Source of the DNA: Vigna angularis
Lineage: Eukaryota; Streptophyta; Magnoliopsida; Fabales; Fabaceae
Reading direction: 5' to 3'
DNA: 64,000 bases
NCBI RefSeq assembly: GCF_016808095.1
Contig: NC_068971.1
Coordinates: 51,787,631-51,851,630, forward strand
Shown here: positions 16,044 through 28,525 of the stretch, piece by piece
Position numbering within the stretch: the first letter of the stretch is position 1
Layout: each line of letters begins with the position of its first letter
The notes under the pieces: model-generated
What the model was told of the DNA's origin: nothing
What the model saw: the letters and a program-made list of their open reading frames with translations, nothing else
Databases searched by the model: none
Program-made: the position numbers and the translations under genes

Positions 16044-16679
16044 ATGGAGATGTGCGTGCACCATCTGCTCATTCTGCTCCTGTCTCTCTGCAGTTCCTTA
16101 GACTGTGTGAATGCTCAGTGGAATCCATTAAGCCCTGCCACATACGAGGAGATGAACCGTAGTGACAACTTGAAGGCCTCACTCACTCTCTCCTTCTCCT
16201 GTGTCTCCATTGCCTTCTTCTTGTTCCTTTTCTTCAAAATCCGCGCGCGTTTTTTCCCCCGCCCTCCTTACATCAAGCCTCTCCCGAAAACAACCGCCGA
16301 AGCCATCCAAAGATGTCCCACCTTCGATTTCTCCGAGATGAAGGAGCTGAGCGTGGGGAATGGAGCAGAGGAGTGCGCGGTGTGCTTGGTGGAGTTCGAA
16401 GACTCCGACACCGTTAAGATGCTGCCGCTCTGCCAACATGTTTTCCACCAGCATTGCATCGATCAATGGCTACCCTCTCGCCTCACGTGCCCCATTTGTC
16501 GCCAGAAGCTTATATCCGATGATACTGAAGCAAACATCACCGAGTTTGCTTCAGTAGAACGAGAAGAAGAAGAAGAAGAAGAAGAAAATGGTGACACTGC
16601 AGAGTTTACTGAGGTGGCAATAGCTGCAGCAACGGAACAACATGAACATGAAACCGAAGCTGATAACGCTGTGGGATAG
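16044..16679 (+). CDS. ATL-like membrane RING-H2 E3 ubiquitin ligase
   Basis: A single-exon gene of 211 residues. The ATG at 16044 was chosen because it starts a signal-like hydrophobic segment (residues 1-24). A transmembrane helix spans about 46-66. The RING-H2 finger is complete: C111, C114, C130, H132, H135, C138, C149 and C152, with the HQHCIDQWLPSRLTCPICR block that recruits the E2 enzyme. The architecture (N-terminal membrane segment, then RING, then variable tail) is that of the Arabidopsis Toxicos en Levadura family, which ubiquitinates mostly defence and stress targets at membranes. The GLD signature usually found between helix and RING is not evident; the region reads KTTAEAIQRCPTFDF. 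The tail is acidic, with a glutamate run encoded by a (GAA)n tract at about 16560-16587. The target protein is unknown. Confidence 0.93.
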   Translation: MEMCVHHLLILLLSLCSSLDCVNAQWNPLSPATYEEMNRSDNLKASLTLSFSCVSIAFFLFLFFKIRARFFPRPPYIKPLPKTTAEAIQRCPTFDFSEMKELSVGNGAEECAVCLVEFEDSDTVKMLPLCQHVFHQHCIDQWLPSRLTCPICRQKLISDDTEANITEFASVEREEEEEEEENGDTAEFTEVAIAAATEQHEHETEADNAVG

Positions 16680-19600
16680 GTTTCAGAACTGAGGAGTTTG
16701 GTGACCGTCACAGATTCGTAGGCGTTGATTACTGTTTTTGTCTCTTCTTTTTACGCAATAAACTGCTATTTCTAGTTACCTCCATGCAGATATTCAGATG
16801 GCCGTTCTGTATAATAATCCTGTATTATATTCGTAAAGTAGTCATAAAATGAAAAAAACAATATTTGTATATAATATATATTTATATATACGTGTGAGTA
16901 ATTCCAAGACAGAAACGTGATGGGTGTGTAGCCTTCTATTATTCATCAGGTACAAGTCACGTGAAAGCTATGAAGGAGAGAGAAATTTAATACTTTGTCC
17001 ATTGGATTACGTTACACCTTTCTTGGAAGATCCCCATACTTCGCATTGTTTTCTGCTTTCTTTGTTGTTTACATTTTTCTCTTTTCATTAAAACTCATCT
17101 TAAGATAAATATATAATATGTTTTAATTTTAACTTAATATAAATTTCTGTTAAATCCAATCCATCTTTTATATTCAAATTTAAACTTACACTTTTCCTTT
17201 ACTACTATGCAATAGCAAATGAAATCGTTCTTATCAATATTTTCAAATTAGTCATGGTTTTCATATAGAGTTTTTACATTGATTAGTTACATATAAGAAT
17301 AATATTTGATTTTTTTAATTAGCTATCATAACGAGTTGATCCATTCCCTTCTTGTATCCATATTGATATATATTTCATCTTCACTTTATATTTACAAAAT
17401 TTATTCATTTTTTTAAATATTTGTTCTCTTATTAAAATATTGATAATACATTTTTTTTGTTAAGTTGAAATGATGCATTATCAATTTCAATGAATAAAAT
17501 AGATTTTAGGTTATACATTTGATTACTCTTACTCTTTCGTTATATTTTTATTTTTTTCATAAAATAAATTGATCTCCAATTTCAAATATTCAACAGTGTA
17601 TCATCCAATTTTTTTGTTAAAATAATTGCATTATATTTGAAAAGTGTTTTCATATCTTTCATTAAATCATGTTTTTTATTCTACATTTCTTTTACAATTT
17701 TATTCAATGATGTATCAAATTTTTTGATCATTTTTTATTTTTTTATTTGTTTCTTTTTTATTGTGTAAAATATTCTTTTATGAAATTTTATATAATTAAT
17801 TTTATTTTTTAATTCATTCCCACAATTATATATGAAAATCTTTAATTTACTATAATATAAAAATTTAATGTTATTAACACTTGTTTATTGAAGTTGAAAA
17901 AAATGAAATATTTATGTCCAAATTTAAATTATTATTAATTTAATATTTTTTTCTCTTTGCAATTTCGTCAAATGTAATTTTTATCGGTGTATAAATTTCT
18001 TTTATTACAATTTAAAAATAAAGAGAATAAAGAAACATTTGAAATATTTTTAAACATAAACATTTACTTTTTATAATTTTTTAAAGATAATTTTTAACTT
18101 TACCAATTCTGTCCTTAATGTTTGTAAAGTTAATATATATTTTGGTTATTATGAAATTTTATTCATATATAATTGTGAAATATTCACTTTTATTATTAAT
18201 TGGTATTTCGATTTGAAATTTATATTATTATAGTTTATTTCTAAATATTTGATAAAAGAATATATTTACTATTGATATTTGATAATATTATGTTTTTTTT
18301 ATATAAAAAATAATTAATTAATATAGAAACAGAAAAATACATTACCTATTAAATATAAGGATGAGAATGAATTTTCACTTTAAAATACATAATGAAAAAT
18401 AAAACTATTATAGTCTCGCGGCCATTCTTAATTACTAAAATATTGTTAAACATTTTTATTTAAAAATGCTAACAAATTCCTTTATTTTTATAAAATTGTT
18501 TTCATTCATAATTTCAACTTATTCTGATATTGCATTTGAGCCTATTTCCAAAATCAAGTCAACACTTCAAATTTAGCATTTAAGTTTAACTCAATTCAAC
18601 TATCAATTATAACTATATATATAACTTCATTTGACCATTTTAATCCTATTGGTAATACCATTTTACATATTTTCCACTTTTTGACTTAGCAAAATTTACT
18701 AAAAACTTCCTAATTTTATTTATTTAAGTATATTATTCCATGATGTACGCTTAAGTCTTCTCTATCAAAATGTTTATCTATCAAAACATCATATAACTTA
18801 AATTTTTCATAGAACATTTCCTACTTAACAATTCATACAACACTTTAAATCCCAATAACCTATATATTAATATATATCATACTTAAAACTACTATAAAAC
18901 ATAACTATTATTATTTTTTAAATATATAACTATATTGAAAGTAAAAGACAATCAAATCATAAAAAAATCTCTTAGAGAAGTGATACTCCTTTATGTTTGT
19001 TAGTTTTCAATTCATTAAATACATATAACAATATATTTAAATATAACAAACAACATTGTTCCGTTCATGCCTTTCAAACGGAGAATCAAATCAAATGAAT
19101 TAGTCAAAAAAATAGATTACAAAAATAAATAAGTTTTTGAAATCATCTTTTATTAATTTTTTTTCGAATTATTAGACTTTAAACAATATATTATTATATA
19201 CTTTCTAAAATTTTATTCCTTGATAATTAAAACAAAATGTATTTAAAAACTATATTTGTTTGGTGAATTTTAATTCTCTCAGTGAATCTTTCTATTCATT
19301 TAAAAATTACATTTTCTATAATCTTTATTTTTAATAAATGTAAATTAATGTAGAAATAATAGTAGAGAAGAAGCACAAAAAGTGTTGGTAACATTCCATA
19401 CGAAGCATTTTTTTACAATGTATTTACGTTTTCTCGTCAAAATTTTATTTCATTAATGTCGTGTAAAATTATACATGATTCGTCAATACGCATTAGAAAA
19501 CATAAGATACAGTCATGGTAATTTAACGTTTGAACGAGGAGATTGAAACATCATTTCTCTTTTCACTAACGTGTTTTTAATTTTCAAAGGTTTCTTTTTA

Positions 19601-21635
19601 TAGTAATTTAATTTTATCTAATAAATTTAAAATTTGGTATTTCATACATGTAATTTTAAAAATATTTACATTTTATTTTTCACAGATGAAATTATTTAAA
19701 TTTAGTCAACCTATGATGTAGGTTTAATTGTAAAATTAAACCTTAACGCATCATATCAAATAATAAATACAAAAACATGGATGTATGTTGGATTGATTTT
19801 TTTTCCCATTATTTTCTCATCAACTTTATAACTATAAAATTTTTAATTATTTCGGTATAACTCATTAATCTTACTATGAATATTCTTATTACAACCTTTT
19901 GTTTCCGAAGAAGCGTAATTTAACCCTTATTTGAAAAAAAGAAAAATTTGACATTATGTATATTTGTATTCTTATTATTTGAACTTATTCTAAATTTTGA
20001 AAGAAAAAAAACTATATATTAGTATGAGGAAAATATTAACACTGCATATATTTTATTCGAGTATATTCTGTTCTTTTGAGAACACAATTCTCTTTAACCT
20101 ACTTGCGTTTTAGTTTATGTCGTCTTCCTTATTATTATTTTTTGAAGTAATTATTTAAATCTAGCCAATTACAAAAATTAAAAATTAAAAAATATGTTAA
20201 ATTTTACAGAGTATGTTTTATTGAATACGTTTTCGTAATTTATTCTTTAATTACAAATTTATTTTCTACTGTTTCGTACGATAAAATAAATCCATTCATC
20301 ATGACAACAATTATATTTCCATCACACTTCATTTATTTTTAAACACATATATAATTGAACATTATTTGATGAATATTAATGTTTCACATATATAGTATAA
20401 CATTCACCAAACTTTTAAAATACTAACTTGCTCCAGGTTTCATATTCTACAATTGTCATTCATTATGGCGTTGATTAAATTAGTGTTTGTGATTACTTTT
20501 AGGTTGTCATCCAGGAAAACTTTATTAAAAGTATTATCCATCAATGATCTCCGAAAGTTTTGAACAGTGAAGTAATCCAAGTCTTGATTCTTTTATTAAT
20601 TAGTACAGCGACAATGGAGTCGTGTTTAAGTAAAAGTATAATATATATTAGGAAACATGCTAAATATACAAATTGAAAAACTATTAGGCAATTTTAAATT
20701 ACAAAATATGTTAAAAAGTAGTGAATCTAAACAAAATAAAGTTAAATTAGAATATATACATCAATATAAATGTTATCTCATTAATTAGTTTTTTAGAGTT
20801 GAATTAGTTTTAAAAATTTACTTTTTAATTTTATATTAGAATTATAAATTAAAATCTATTTTAACACAAATTTTATTTGTTAAACATATCATTTTATTTA
20901 CTATTAAATTACGGATCATTCATTAAATAAATAAATATATATATTATAACGTGAAGGATATTAAAAAAGAATTTATAAAAACAATTAATATCTACAACGA
21001 TCGTAATTACTAATTAAGTTTTTTAACTTTTTTTTTAGAACTCAAATCTGAATCTGAAAGCTAGCTATGACTAGGTTGGTATGAAAAATGTGTAAACTAA
21101 CCACTGCGTTACGTCAGCTACATCATTAAAACATTTCAACCCACGATGTAGACAAATCATTATCCAGAAATTCACGCTAACCTTAGAGTGATCTCAAAAT
21201 GTTTTGGATAATAATCTTAAATTGTTAATTTTACTCAACTAGTCACATCTTTTAACTAGTTAATAATTTCTCTACTTTTAGAACATATAAAAAGATGGAG
21301 AAGAAACAAAATAAACTGTTATGGTAGGAAATATAAAAAGGGAGATAATTTAATTTTCGATGGAATAAAAATGCCCGAGTGAATTAATTAATGTAATAAC
21401 TCACATGACAGTCGGAAAAGGAAACTAGTAGTCAATAAGTTTCATTATCAACTTGCATAAAAAATGCAATTATAAGGCGCAACACTTGAAAGCTTTTTGT
21501 TTAAAATTTCAACGATAATCCATCACTAATTTTAATACATAGTTGTTGGCCTTGAAGAGATTAAGGAGGCGCAGTGTGCTATGTTTTATTGTCGTGTCTC
21601 TTAGCGTGCACGCGTGTGTCTCAAACTATATTGGT
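16680..21635. other. Gene-free AT-rich stretch (about 5 kb)
   Basis: Apart from the 3' UTR at its left end and the ANTH-gene promoter at its right end, I see nothing coding. The DNA is very AT-rich with no long frames. A short perfect hairpin (AGGTTTAATT / AATTAAACCT) lies near 19720-19743. A possible TATA element (TATAAGGC) lies at about 21471, 165 bases before the ANTH start codon. No transposon boundaries were found, though decayed elements could be hidden here. Confidence 0.45.
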
Positions 21636-23192
21636 ATGACCAAACTGAAAGAGCTGATTGGGAGGTTGAAGGACAAAGCGTCGCAGGGCAAAGCCGCCAT
21701 CCTCTCCAAACGCGCCACTCTCTCTCTCCTACGCGCCACTAGCCACGATCCCTTCACCCCTCCCACCTCCAGTCACCTCTCCACGTTCCTCATCGCCGGC
21801 GATGGATCACGCGTCACGGCCTCCGCCGCCATGGAGCTTCTCATGGACCGCCTACAGAGCACCCAGAGCTCTGCCGTGGCGCTCAAGTGCCTCATCGCCG
21901 TCCACTACGTGTTAAAGCGCGGCAGCTTCATCATGAGGGATCAGCTTCCGTACAGCTGCGGCGGCGGCGGCGGCAGGAACTACCTTAACCTCTCCAAATT
22001 CCGCGACAGGAGCAGTCCCGTATCCTGGGAACTGTCTTCGTGGGTACGATGGTACGCTAAACACGTGGAACAGCTTCTCTGGGCTTCCAGGATCGTCGGC
22101 TTCTTCCTCGGCGTTGAAGCTGAAGAAGACTCAAGTCAAGGGTAACACTTCTCAAACTAAATTTTTATATGATTTTTGTTTTTTTTTATGATTATATTTA
22201 TATATTAAAAAAATAAGAATATTAGTAATATTTACTCATAAATTTTATACTATTTTTTATTATCAATTAAAATTGATTAAAAATTATAAAGTTTGTCATT
22301 TTAAATTTTAGATTTACAAGTTCATCAAAATTTATATTTAATAAATTTCAACAAATATAAAAAAGTGTGGATCCCATTTCTTTTGAAAAAACAATTTTGA
22401 TACGATAATTTATACGTATTTTATTTTCTCTATTTTGATGATTCAATTAAATCTTAAACTTAACATATCTATTTAAATGCCATTTTAATTAAAATCATTC
22501 ATAGGAAAAAAGAATGAAAAATAGTCACACGCGTACCGACTACCAAATAAGTGCAAAGCTCCACTAACAATAAAATAATGAAATGGCATTCACCAAGGTT
22601 GAAACCTGGTCTTTGAAATTCAAAGGCGATGATGGTTAGCCACGAAGCTACTCAAAAAATTTGTTACAGGTGGTGGACGAAAGCAGGAGAAGAGAGAGCT
22701 TCAGGCCTTAGCAACAGTGAGGTGTTGAGAGAGACGGAGGCTCTGTTGGCGGTTATTGAAGGGATTGGGGGAATACCCGACGCAGCATCCATGGAAGGGA
22801 ACAAACTAGTTGGTGAGATGAGGAGTCTGGTAGAAGAGGATGTGGTTGTGGCGCTGAGCGAGGTTTTGGTTAGAGTTAACGAGTTGAGGGAGCGTTTTGG
22901 GTGTCTGAGTTTTGGAGAAGTGGTGGAGTTGGTTTACGTGTTGAACAGATTGGAGAAGTGCAAAGAGACGGTGGAAGAGGTGGTGGTGGTGGTGGTGGTG
23001 GCAGAGAAACAGAGATTATTATGGGATGTAGTGAGAGAAGTAAAGGAGAAGGTTGAGAAGGTGTTTAGGGAAGAAGGGAAAACCATGAGAACACATAGAC
23101 ACAGGGCAACGAAGTCAGAAAGGTTTGAATTTCCAACGCTTTTGATCGATTCTGTTGATTTGGTTCGGTTTCCCTCCGCAAGGTTGCTGTGA
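21636..23192 (+). CDS. ANTH-domain clathrin assembly protein (At4g40080-like)
   Basis: Two exons, 21636-22141 and 22670-23192, join in phase to give 342 residues. The start MTKLKELIGRLKDKASQGKA is the lysine-rich first helix of the ANTH fold, which binds inositol phospholipids. TSSHLSTFLIAGDGSR, ALKCLIAVHYVLKRGSFIMRDQL and YLNLSKFRDRSS are family landmarks. The second exon carries the helical LSNSEVLRETEALLAVIE and LSFGEVVELVYVLNRLEKCKE part and ends FPSARLL. Such adaptors link clathrin to membrane PI(4,5)P2 during vesicle formation. The in-frame TAA just after the donor at 22142 means an unspliced transcript would end at about 169 residues. Low-complexity runs occur: six glycines near 21960 and a polyvaline from a (GTG)n tract near 22980-23000. 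Frames upstream of 21636 begin only with TTG. A truncated gene broken by an insertion is the alternative to splicing. Confidence 0.82.
22142..22669 (+). other. Intron of the ANTH gene
   Basis: 528 bases, much more AT-rich than either exon, starting GTAACA and ending TTGTTACAG. Removing it restores one open frame across the junction. An insertion into a formerly continuous gene would look similar, but both splice signals are good. Confidence 0.7.
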
Positions 23193-23330
23193 ATTATTTT
23201 GTAAATACTAATCGTCTTATTCATGTTTTACCAACTGAAGATTGAAATAGGAATGGTTTAACATAATGACACTTGCACCTAGCTTCACTCTTCTGAGTCT
23301 CCGTGACTAAATTCTGAATTGAAAAACTTA

Positions 23331-23334
<4 letters not shown>

Positions 23335-23376
<42 letters not shown>
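23335..23376. repeat. (AT)n microsatellite
   Basis: A pure AT dinucleotide run of about 42 bases, 150 bases downstream of the ANTH stop codon. Confidence 0.95.
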
Positions 23377-23380
<4 letters not shown>

Positions 23381-25084
23381 TATGATACCCTGTTTATTTA
23401 ATAATTTATTTATATATAAAAAAATATAATTTTAAGTATGTTTTTTAAAAGAGAATTGGTTATTACAACAATATTTTTAAAAAAATATTATTTGACACAC
23501 CTAAATATTTTACATTAATACTATTTTTATTTATTTTTTACTTTATTTTCTTAAATAAATATAAAATTTTATATTTTTATGATCGTTTTATCCTTATATT
23601 TTATGTTAAATTAACGTAAAAATGTGTGTGATAGGAGAATTTCTAATATCTTTATTCTTAAAAGTTAGATTCTCTCAACCCTTCTTATTCATCTTTCTCA
23701 AAAATCTGATTTCCTCCTTTGCCTTCTTAAAGATTCAAAATTCGTAGAAAAGTTATGTGATATCTCCGAATTAATTTCATCTTTCGGTAAATTCAAATTA
23801 TGCTACTCTTAGAGCAAATATGATTTTTTTTTGTGCATGCAGTTTTTCTTGACTATGTAATTTTTTTAAGATGAATCTTCATTTTATTGTGGTCCTTAAA
23901 TCAAGTTAATTGAGTTTTTTTTTTGTGTAGATAGGATAATGGTATATTTATTGATTTTGTAATTGTGGAAATAATGACTCATATTAGTTAATTTTATTAA
24001 AAATACTAATTTAATGTTTGTCAAATTGAAGAAGATTTTGAAGGTGAAACTATAATAACTTAATTAATATTTAGGTTGTGTAAGTTGAAGAGGTTCACGT
24101 AACAAACATTATGATATGAAAGATAATAATATTTACGAGGTTAATAAGGTTAGTTTTGTCATGACTTAATTTTAAGTTGTATTTAATAGAAAAACTCTCC
24201 CTAAACATGACAAGTACAAAGTTTTATAAGTTCGTTCAACATCCGTCTTTTAGAATAAAAAGTATAAATGTTAAACCCTGAACCTGAACCTTTATATGAA
24301 CCTTCGTAAATTAATTGTATTCTATTTCACTTGTTTAGTTTAACAAATTTTTTTTGTGAAAAAGGATGATTTTTTTTATGTGAGTTTATTATTATGAAAA
24401 TTATATTATCTTTACATTTGTGTCTTATTTATTTTCTTATACGATAATCATAAATAATATATATACTGAAATAAAAATATGAGTAAAGAAAATAATAATT
24501 TTAAATTTAAACGAAAAACTGAATAATTAATAATAATATTTTAGACTATGAATTGATTATTTTTGACAATTTTTATTTAATTCATAATTATTGTTTCAAT
24601 GTATTTTAAAATAAAATATTATTTAACCACTAACAATAATATGAATCAATTTACGTTAATTATTAATGTCATCTATATATATAGGGGACATTAATAATTA
24701 TATAATATTTTGATATTAAATACTTGTTAATTGATATATATTAAAAAAAAGTTGTTACACCACGTTAGAAATAATTTTATATCTGTAACTAAAGATGGTT
24801 CTCTACAAAGAATAGATTTTATTTTTTAACTCCATCCTTTTGTTTTTTTAAGTGTTATTTAAGGTTTCTTAAAGAAACTAAAACTTTAATAAAATTTCTC
24901 AATTTTACTAAAATGTTTACACATTCTTTTATTTTATTCTTTTTCATATTTAGCTAACTGTAACCATCTTTTTAAATTAATTAAAGATTAAGTGAGAGAT
25001 ACAAATATAAAAAAAATAATTAATATTTTGCTAAATTTTAAAATAATCGTTAATACGTAATTTTTTAATAATACTCGCTCGCTT

Positions 25085-25157
<73 letters not shown>
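25085..25157. repeat. (AC)n(AT)n compound microsatellite
   Basis: About 18 bases of AC followed by about 55 bases of AT. The long perfect tract is likely to vary in length between individuals. Confidence 0.95.
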
Positions 25158-25159
<2 letters not shown>

Positions 25160-26503
25160 TTTGCTAATAAAATATAAATATTTAATTTTTTAAAATACTA
25201 TACATACGAAAAATATTAAAATTAAAATAAATTATTTTCTTTATTTAGATATATTAAATAAAATTAGGAGAACAAAATCCCTCTCAAACATAATAAAGTT
25301 CTTCCTCCCTCCCTCCCCCTCTGTATTTATTTATATATATAAACCATCTAAATGAACAGATTTAGTTCATAATCACATTGAATTCCTTTTTCATAAATCC
25401 GAATTTTAATCTTTAGTTTTACCGTCCGTCACTGAAAACAAGTCAGAGAATCAAATTCTAACTCTCTTTTTTATAATCAATAATTATTTTAAAATCATAC
25501 TAGTTTAAAAAATAAAAGATACATGTAAAGGATAAATACTAAGTTTTAAAATAGTGATTTAAATATGTGGATTATAATATGGTTAGAATTATGTAGATCA
25601 TATATATTGGAACACATATCACAAGTCTGATCAATGTCGTGTCCAACACTTTCAACTTATTTAGATGATTGTTATATATTTAAATTACTAAAATCCTAAA
25701 AAAAATATAACTGAACACTTTCAACTTTATAACTCATTGTTTAATAATTTTCAGCCAAATTTTAAATTTTATGCTATAAACTATTATGAAGCATAATTTA
25801 AATTAATAATCATTTTGAACTTTATAATTCATTGCAATGAAAATTTTAAATTTTTTATTTTAAAGATAAATTTAATTTATTTTACGTTATCATAATTTTA
25901 AAACAATTATTAATTATTATCACTTGTAACTATATCTGTAACATTTTTAGTGTTGGAATCATTTTTTTTGTAAGGTTATACTCTGTCGGAATGCGCATGG
26001 CATGAACAACATCGGAAAGAACGATGTCGTCTTGGATACTACGCCTCCCATTGAAAAGCAAGGCTGCCACGTGGTAAAACAAAGAGAACAACTCACCAAC
26101 GACGTAACCTATGACTTCGCTTTTACTGCTACCTGTACAAAATTAAAAAACCATTGACATTGTATAATGAAAAGTCATTCACATACTATTTTAATATGTT
26201 TATATTAATTTTATTTGTCCTTCATTTTTTTATAAATGCTGTTCGTATCGAAAATATACATTTTTTTTTAAATTTTAAATTTTAAATTTAAATTTATGAT
26301 TTTCGTCAACATATTTTAATGAGAATTTTTTATAAAATTTAAATATTAAATTTAAGATTTTTGACAAGATCCATGTTGAGACGGGTTAATGCGTGACTAC
26401 GTAATCATAAGATATCTTTAAATGAAACAAAACTACGAATAGAAAAACGCGTGTAGGAAAAAGTATTTTTTTTGTTGATGATGAGCTTTTGCGTTGGTGA
26501 TAT

Positions 26504-26512
26504 ATGTATAAA
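26504..26512 (+). promoter_or_regulatory. Candidate TATA box of the GT17 gene
   Basis: TGTATAAATACGC sits where composition changes from AT-rich to mixed, about 285 bases before the start codon at 26791. That predicts a 5' leader of roughly 250 bases beginning near 26535. Position and sequence are the only support. Confidence 0.45.
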
Positions 26513-26790
26513 TACGCATTTGGAAGAGGAGGTGTTTTAGAAGAACATCATCAACGGAACAAAAACAGCCAAAGAGGATTTCTGCGACGGAACTTCCTTT
26601 TTCGGCTTTCAGTGTCTCTTTGTTTCTGTCACTCATTACCACAAATCCCTTCTTTACCCCTTTGTTTCCCTGCTTTTACCCTTCAACGCGCATTTCTTGC
26701 TGTTTCTCTCACTGGAATACGATCTCGATCGGAGCGACTATCTTTATACAATCATTCTCGTTTCGCTGGATTTGGATTGAACTTATAATA

Positions 26791-28525
26791 ATGTGCTGTG
26801 CCGTTGGACATTACTGTTCTAAGAAGAACAGTGATGTTTGTGGCCAGGTAATTGTAATCTCATTTAAGAAAATTTTCATCTTTTCGCCGTGGTTTCGTTT
26901 TGCCCCTTTAGTTAATCTTTGTTTTTATTGATTCTGTTTGTTTTTTGTTTGATGAAAAACGGATTGCATTATATCTGATCTTCAGTTAGGGGCTGGTAAT
27001 GGCAATTTGGTACTCTAATCGACCCTTTTAAAATGTGTTTATATGTGTGCGTTATATCTGTGCTCTAAATTTTTTACTATCTAAGAAAGGATGAGTTTTC
27101 AAAGGTATTTTGGCAAAGATGTTGGACTATTTCATAGGGTAGTTTACGGCACATGCTTAGACTCTCAGTTCCTTCTTCATTTGATTTTGTTTTTGACGGA
27201 GGGAAAGGGGTTTGAGTAATTAATGGGATTGGAATGGATGAACAATAACTAATTATACGTTCATGATGTAGCCTTAGGCTATGATTATTGAATAGAATTG
27301 GCCCTCAGTGTTCTTGTCCATGCTGTTGAGGAGAATTTCTGATAAATTTCAATGATCATTGAAAAAAATCATGAAACAATGTTGGTCGGGTGAAGTCGAC
27401 TCTGATGGTTTTTCTTTGATGATACAGGAGTCAAGTCAAGTATGGGGCATGTCAAGAATGTGCTGCATTTTGCGTGCTCTGGATGTAAAAACATTAATAT
27501 TTGTTTTTGCTGTTGTGCCAATGTGCACATTTGGCATATACTTGCACGGACAGAAAATCTCCTACTTCCTTAGGCCGCTATGGGAAAAACCTCCCAAGCC
27601 TTTCAATGTAATTCCTCATTACTATAACGAAATCGTGTCCATGGAAAATCTCTGCAGACTTCATGGCTGGGGAGTGCGTGAGTTCCCAAGACGTGTGTAC
27701 GATGCTGTGTTGTTCAGCAACGAATTGGAGATACTTAACCTGCGCTGGAGAGAACTGTATCCTTACATAACACAGTTTGTTCTGCTTGAATCAAATTCCA
27801 CATTCACGGGTAGGCCTAAACCTCTGGTTTTCAAAGGCAACCGGGAGCAGTTCAGATTTGTGGATTCCCGGTTAACATATGGAACCATTGGTGGGAGATT
27901 CATCAAAGGAGAAAACCCGTTCATCGAGGAGGCTTATCAGCGTGTAGCATTGGACCATCTCCTTAAGATAGCTGGTATCACAGATGATGACTTGCTGATA
28001 ATGTCTGATGTTGATGAGATTCCAAGTGCTCACACTATTAACCTCTTGCGGTGGTGTGATGATGTGCCTTCAATCCTTCACCTTCAGCTGAAGAACTATC
28101 TATATTCATTTGAGTTTCTTGCGGATGATAACAGCTGGAGAGCCTCTGTTCACAGGTATCAGAGTGGTAAGACAAGGTATGCACATTACCGCCAATCTGA
28201 TAACTTATTGGCAGATGCTGGTTGGCATTGCAGCTTCTGCTTCCGCCGTATCAGCGATTTCATCTTTAAGATGAAAGCTTATAGTCATAATGACAGAGTC
28301 AGATTCTCTCATTATTTAAATCCCAAGAGAATTCAAGACGTAATATGCAAAGGGGCTGATTTGTTTGATATGCTACCAGAGGAGTATACCTTCAAGGAAA
28401 TCATTGGTAAAATGGGTCCAATACCCCACTCTTATTCTGCAGTTCATCTTCCTGCTTATCTACTGAAAAATGCAGACAAGTATAGATTTCTCTTGCCTGG
28501 AAATTGCTTGAGAGAGGACAGATGA
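26791..28525 (+). CDS. GT17 family beta-1,4-N-acetylglucosaminyltransferase-like protein
   Basis: Two exons, 26791-26847 and 27428-28525, give 384 residues. The short first exon encodes [19 protein letters not shown], the N-terminus typical of plant GT17 proteins; a TTG-started frame at 27359 is intron read-through. A signal-anchor helix spans about 40-60 ([19 protein letters not shown]), making it a likely type II Golgi membrane protein. The lumenal domain follows: FDAVLFS-like [27 protein letters not shown], the acidic metal-binding-like [10 protein letters not shown] (Asp212-Glu216), and [11 protein letters not shown]. Vertebrate GT17 (GnT-III) adds the bisecting GlcNAc to N-glycans. Plants lack bisected glycans as far as is known, so the plant reaction is unresolved. 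Conservation with Arabidopsis homologues is very high along the whole length. Confidence 0.94.

Larger units (their letters stand above)
23193..26503. other. AT-rich intergenic DNA with microsatellites
   Basis: No gene seen. Two simple repeats stand out and are listed separately. The segment at about 23450-23640 resembles the one at 36541-36720. The patch at 25975-26130 is less AT-rich but has no coding frame. Confidence 0.4.

Noticed and set aside
21543..21635. 31-residue N-terminal extension of the ANTH protein
   Set aside because: The frame opens with TTG, not ATG. The first ATG at 21636 begins exactly at the family's first helix.
27359..27427. Single-exon start for the GT17 protein
   Set aside because: It opens with TTG and lies inside the intron. 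The exon at 26791-26847 supplies the family N-terminus with good splice sites.
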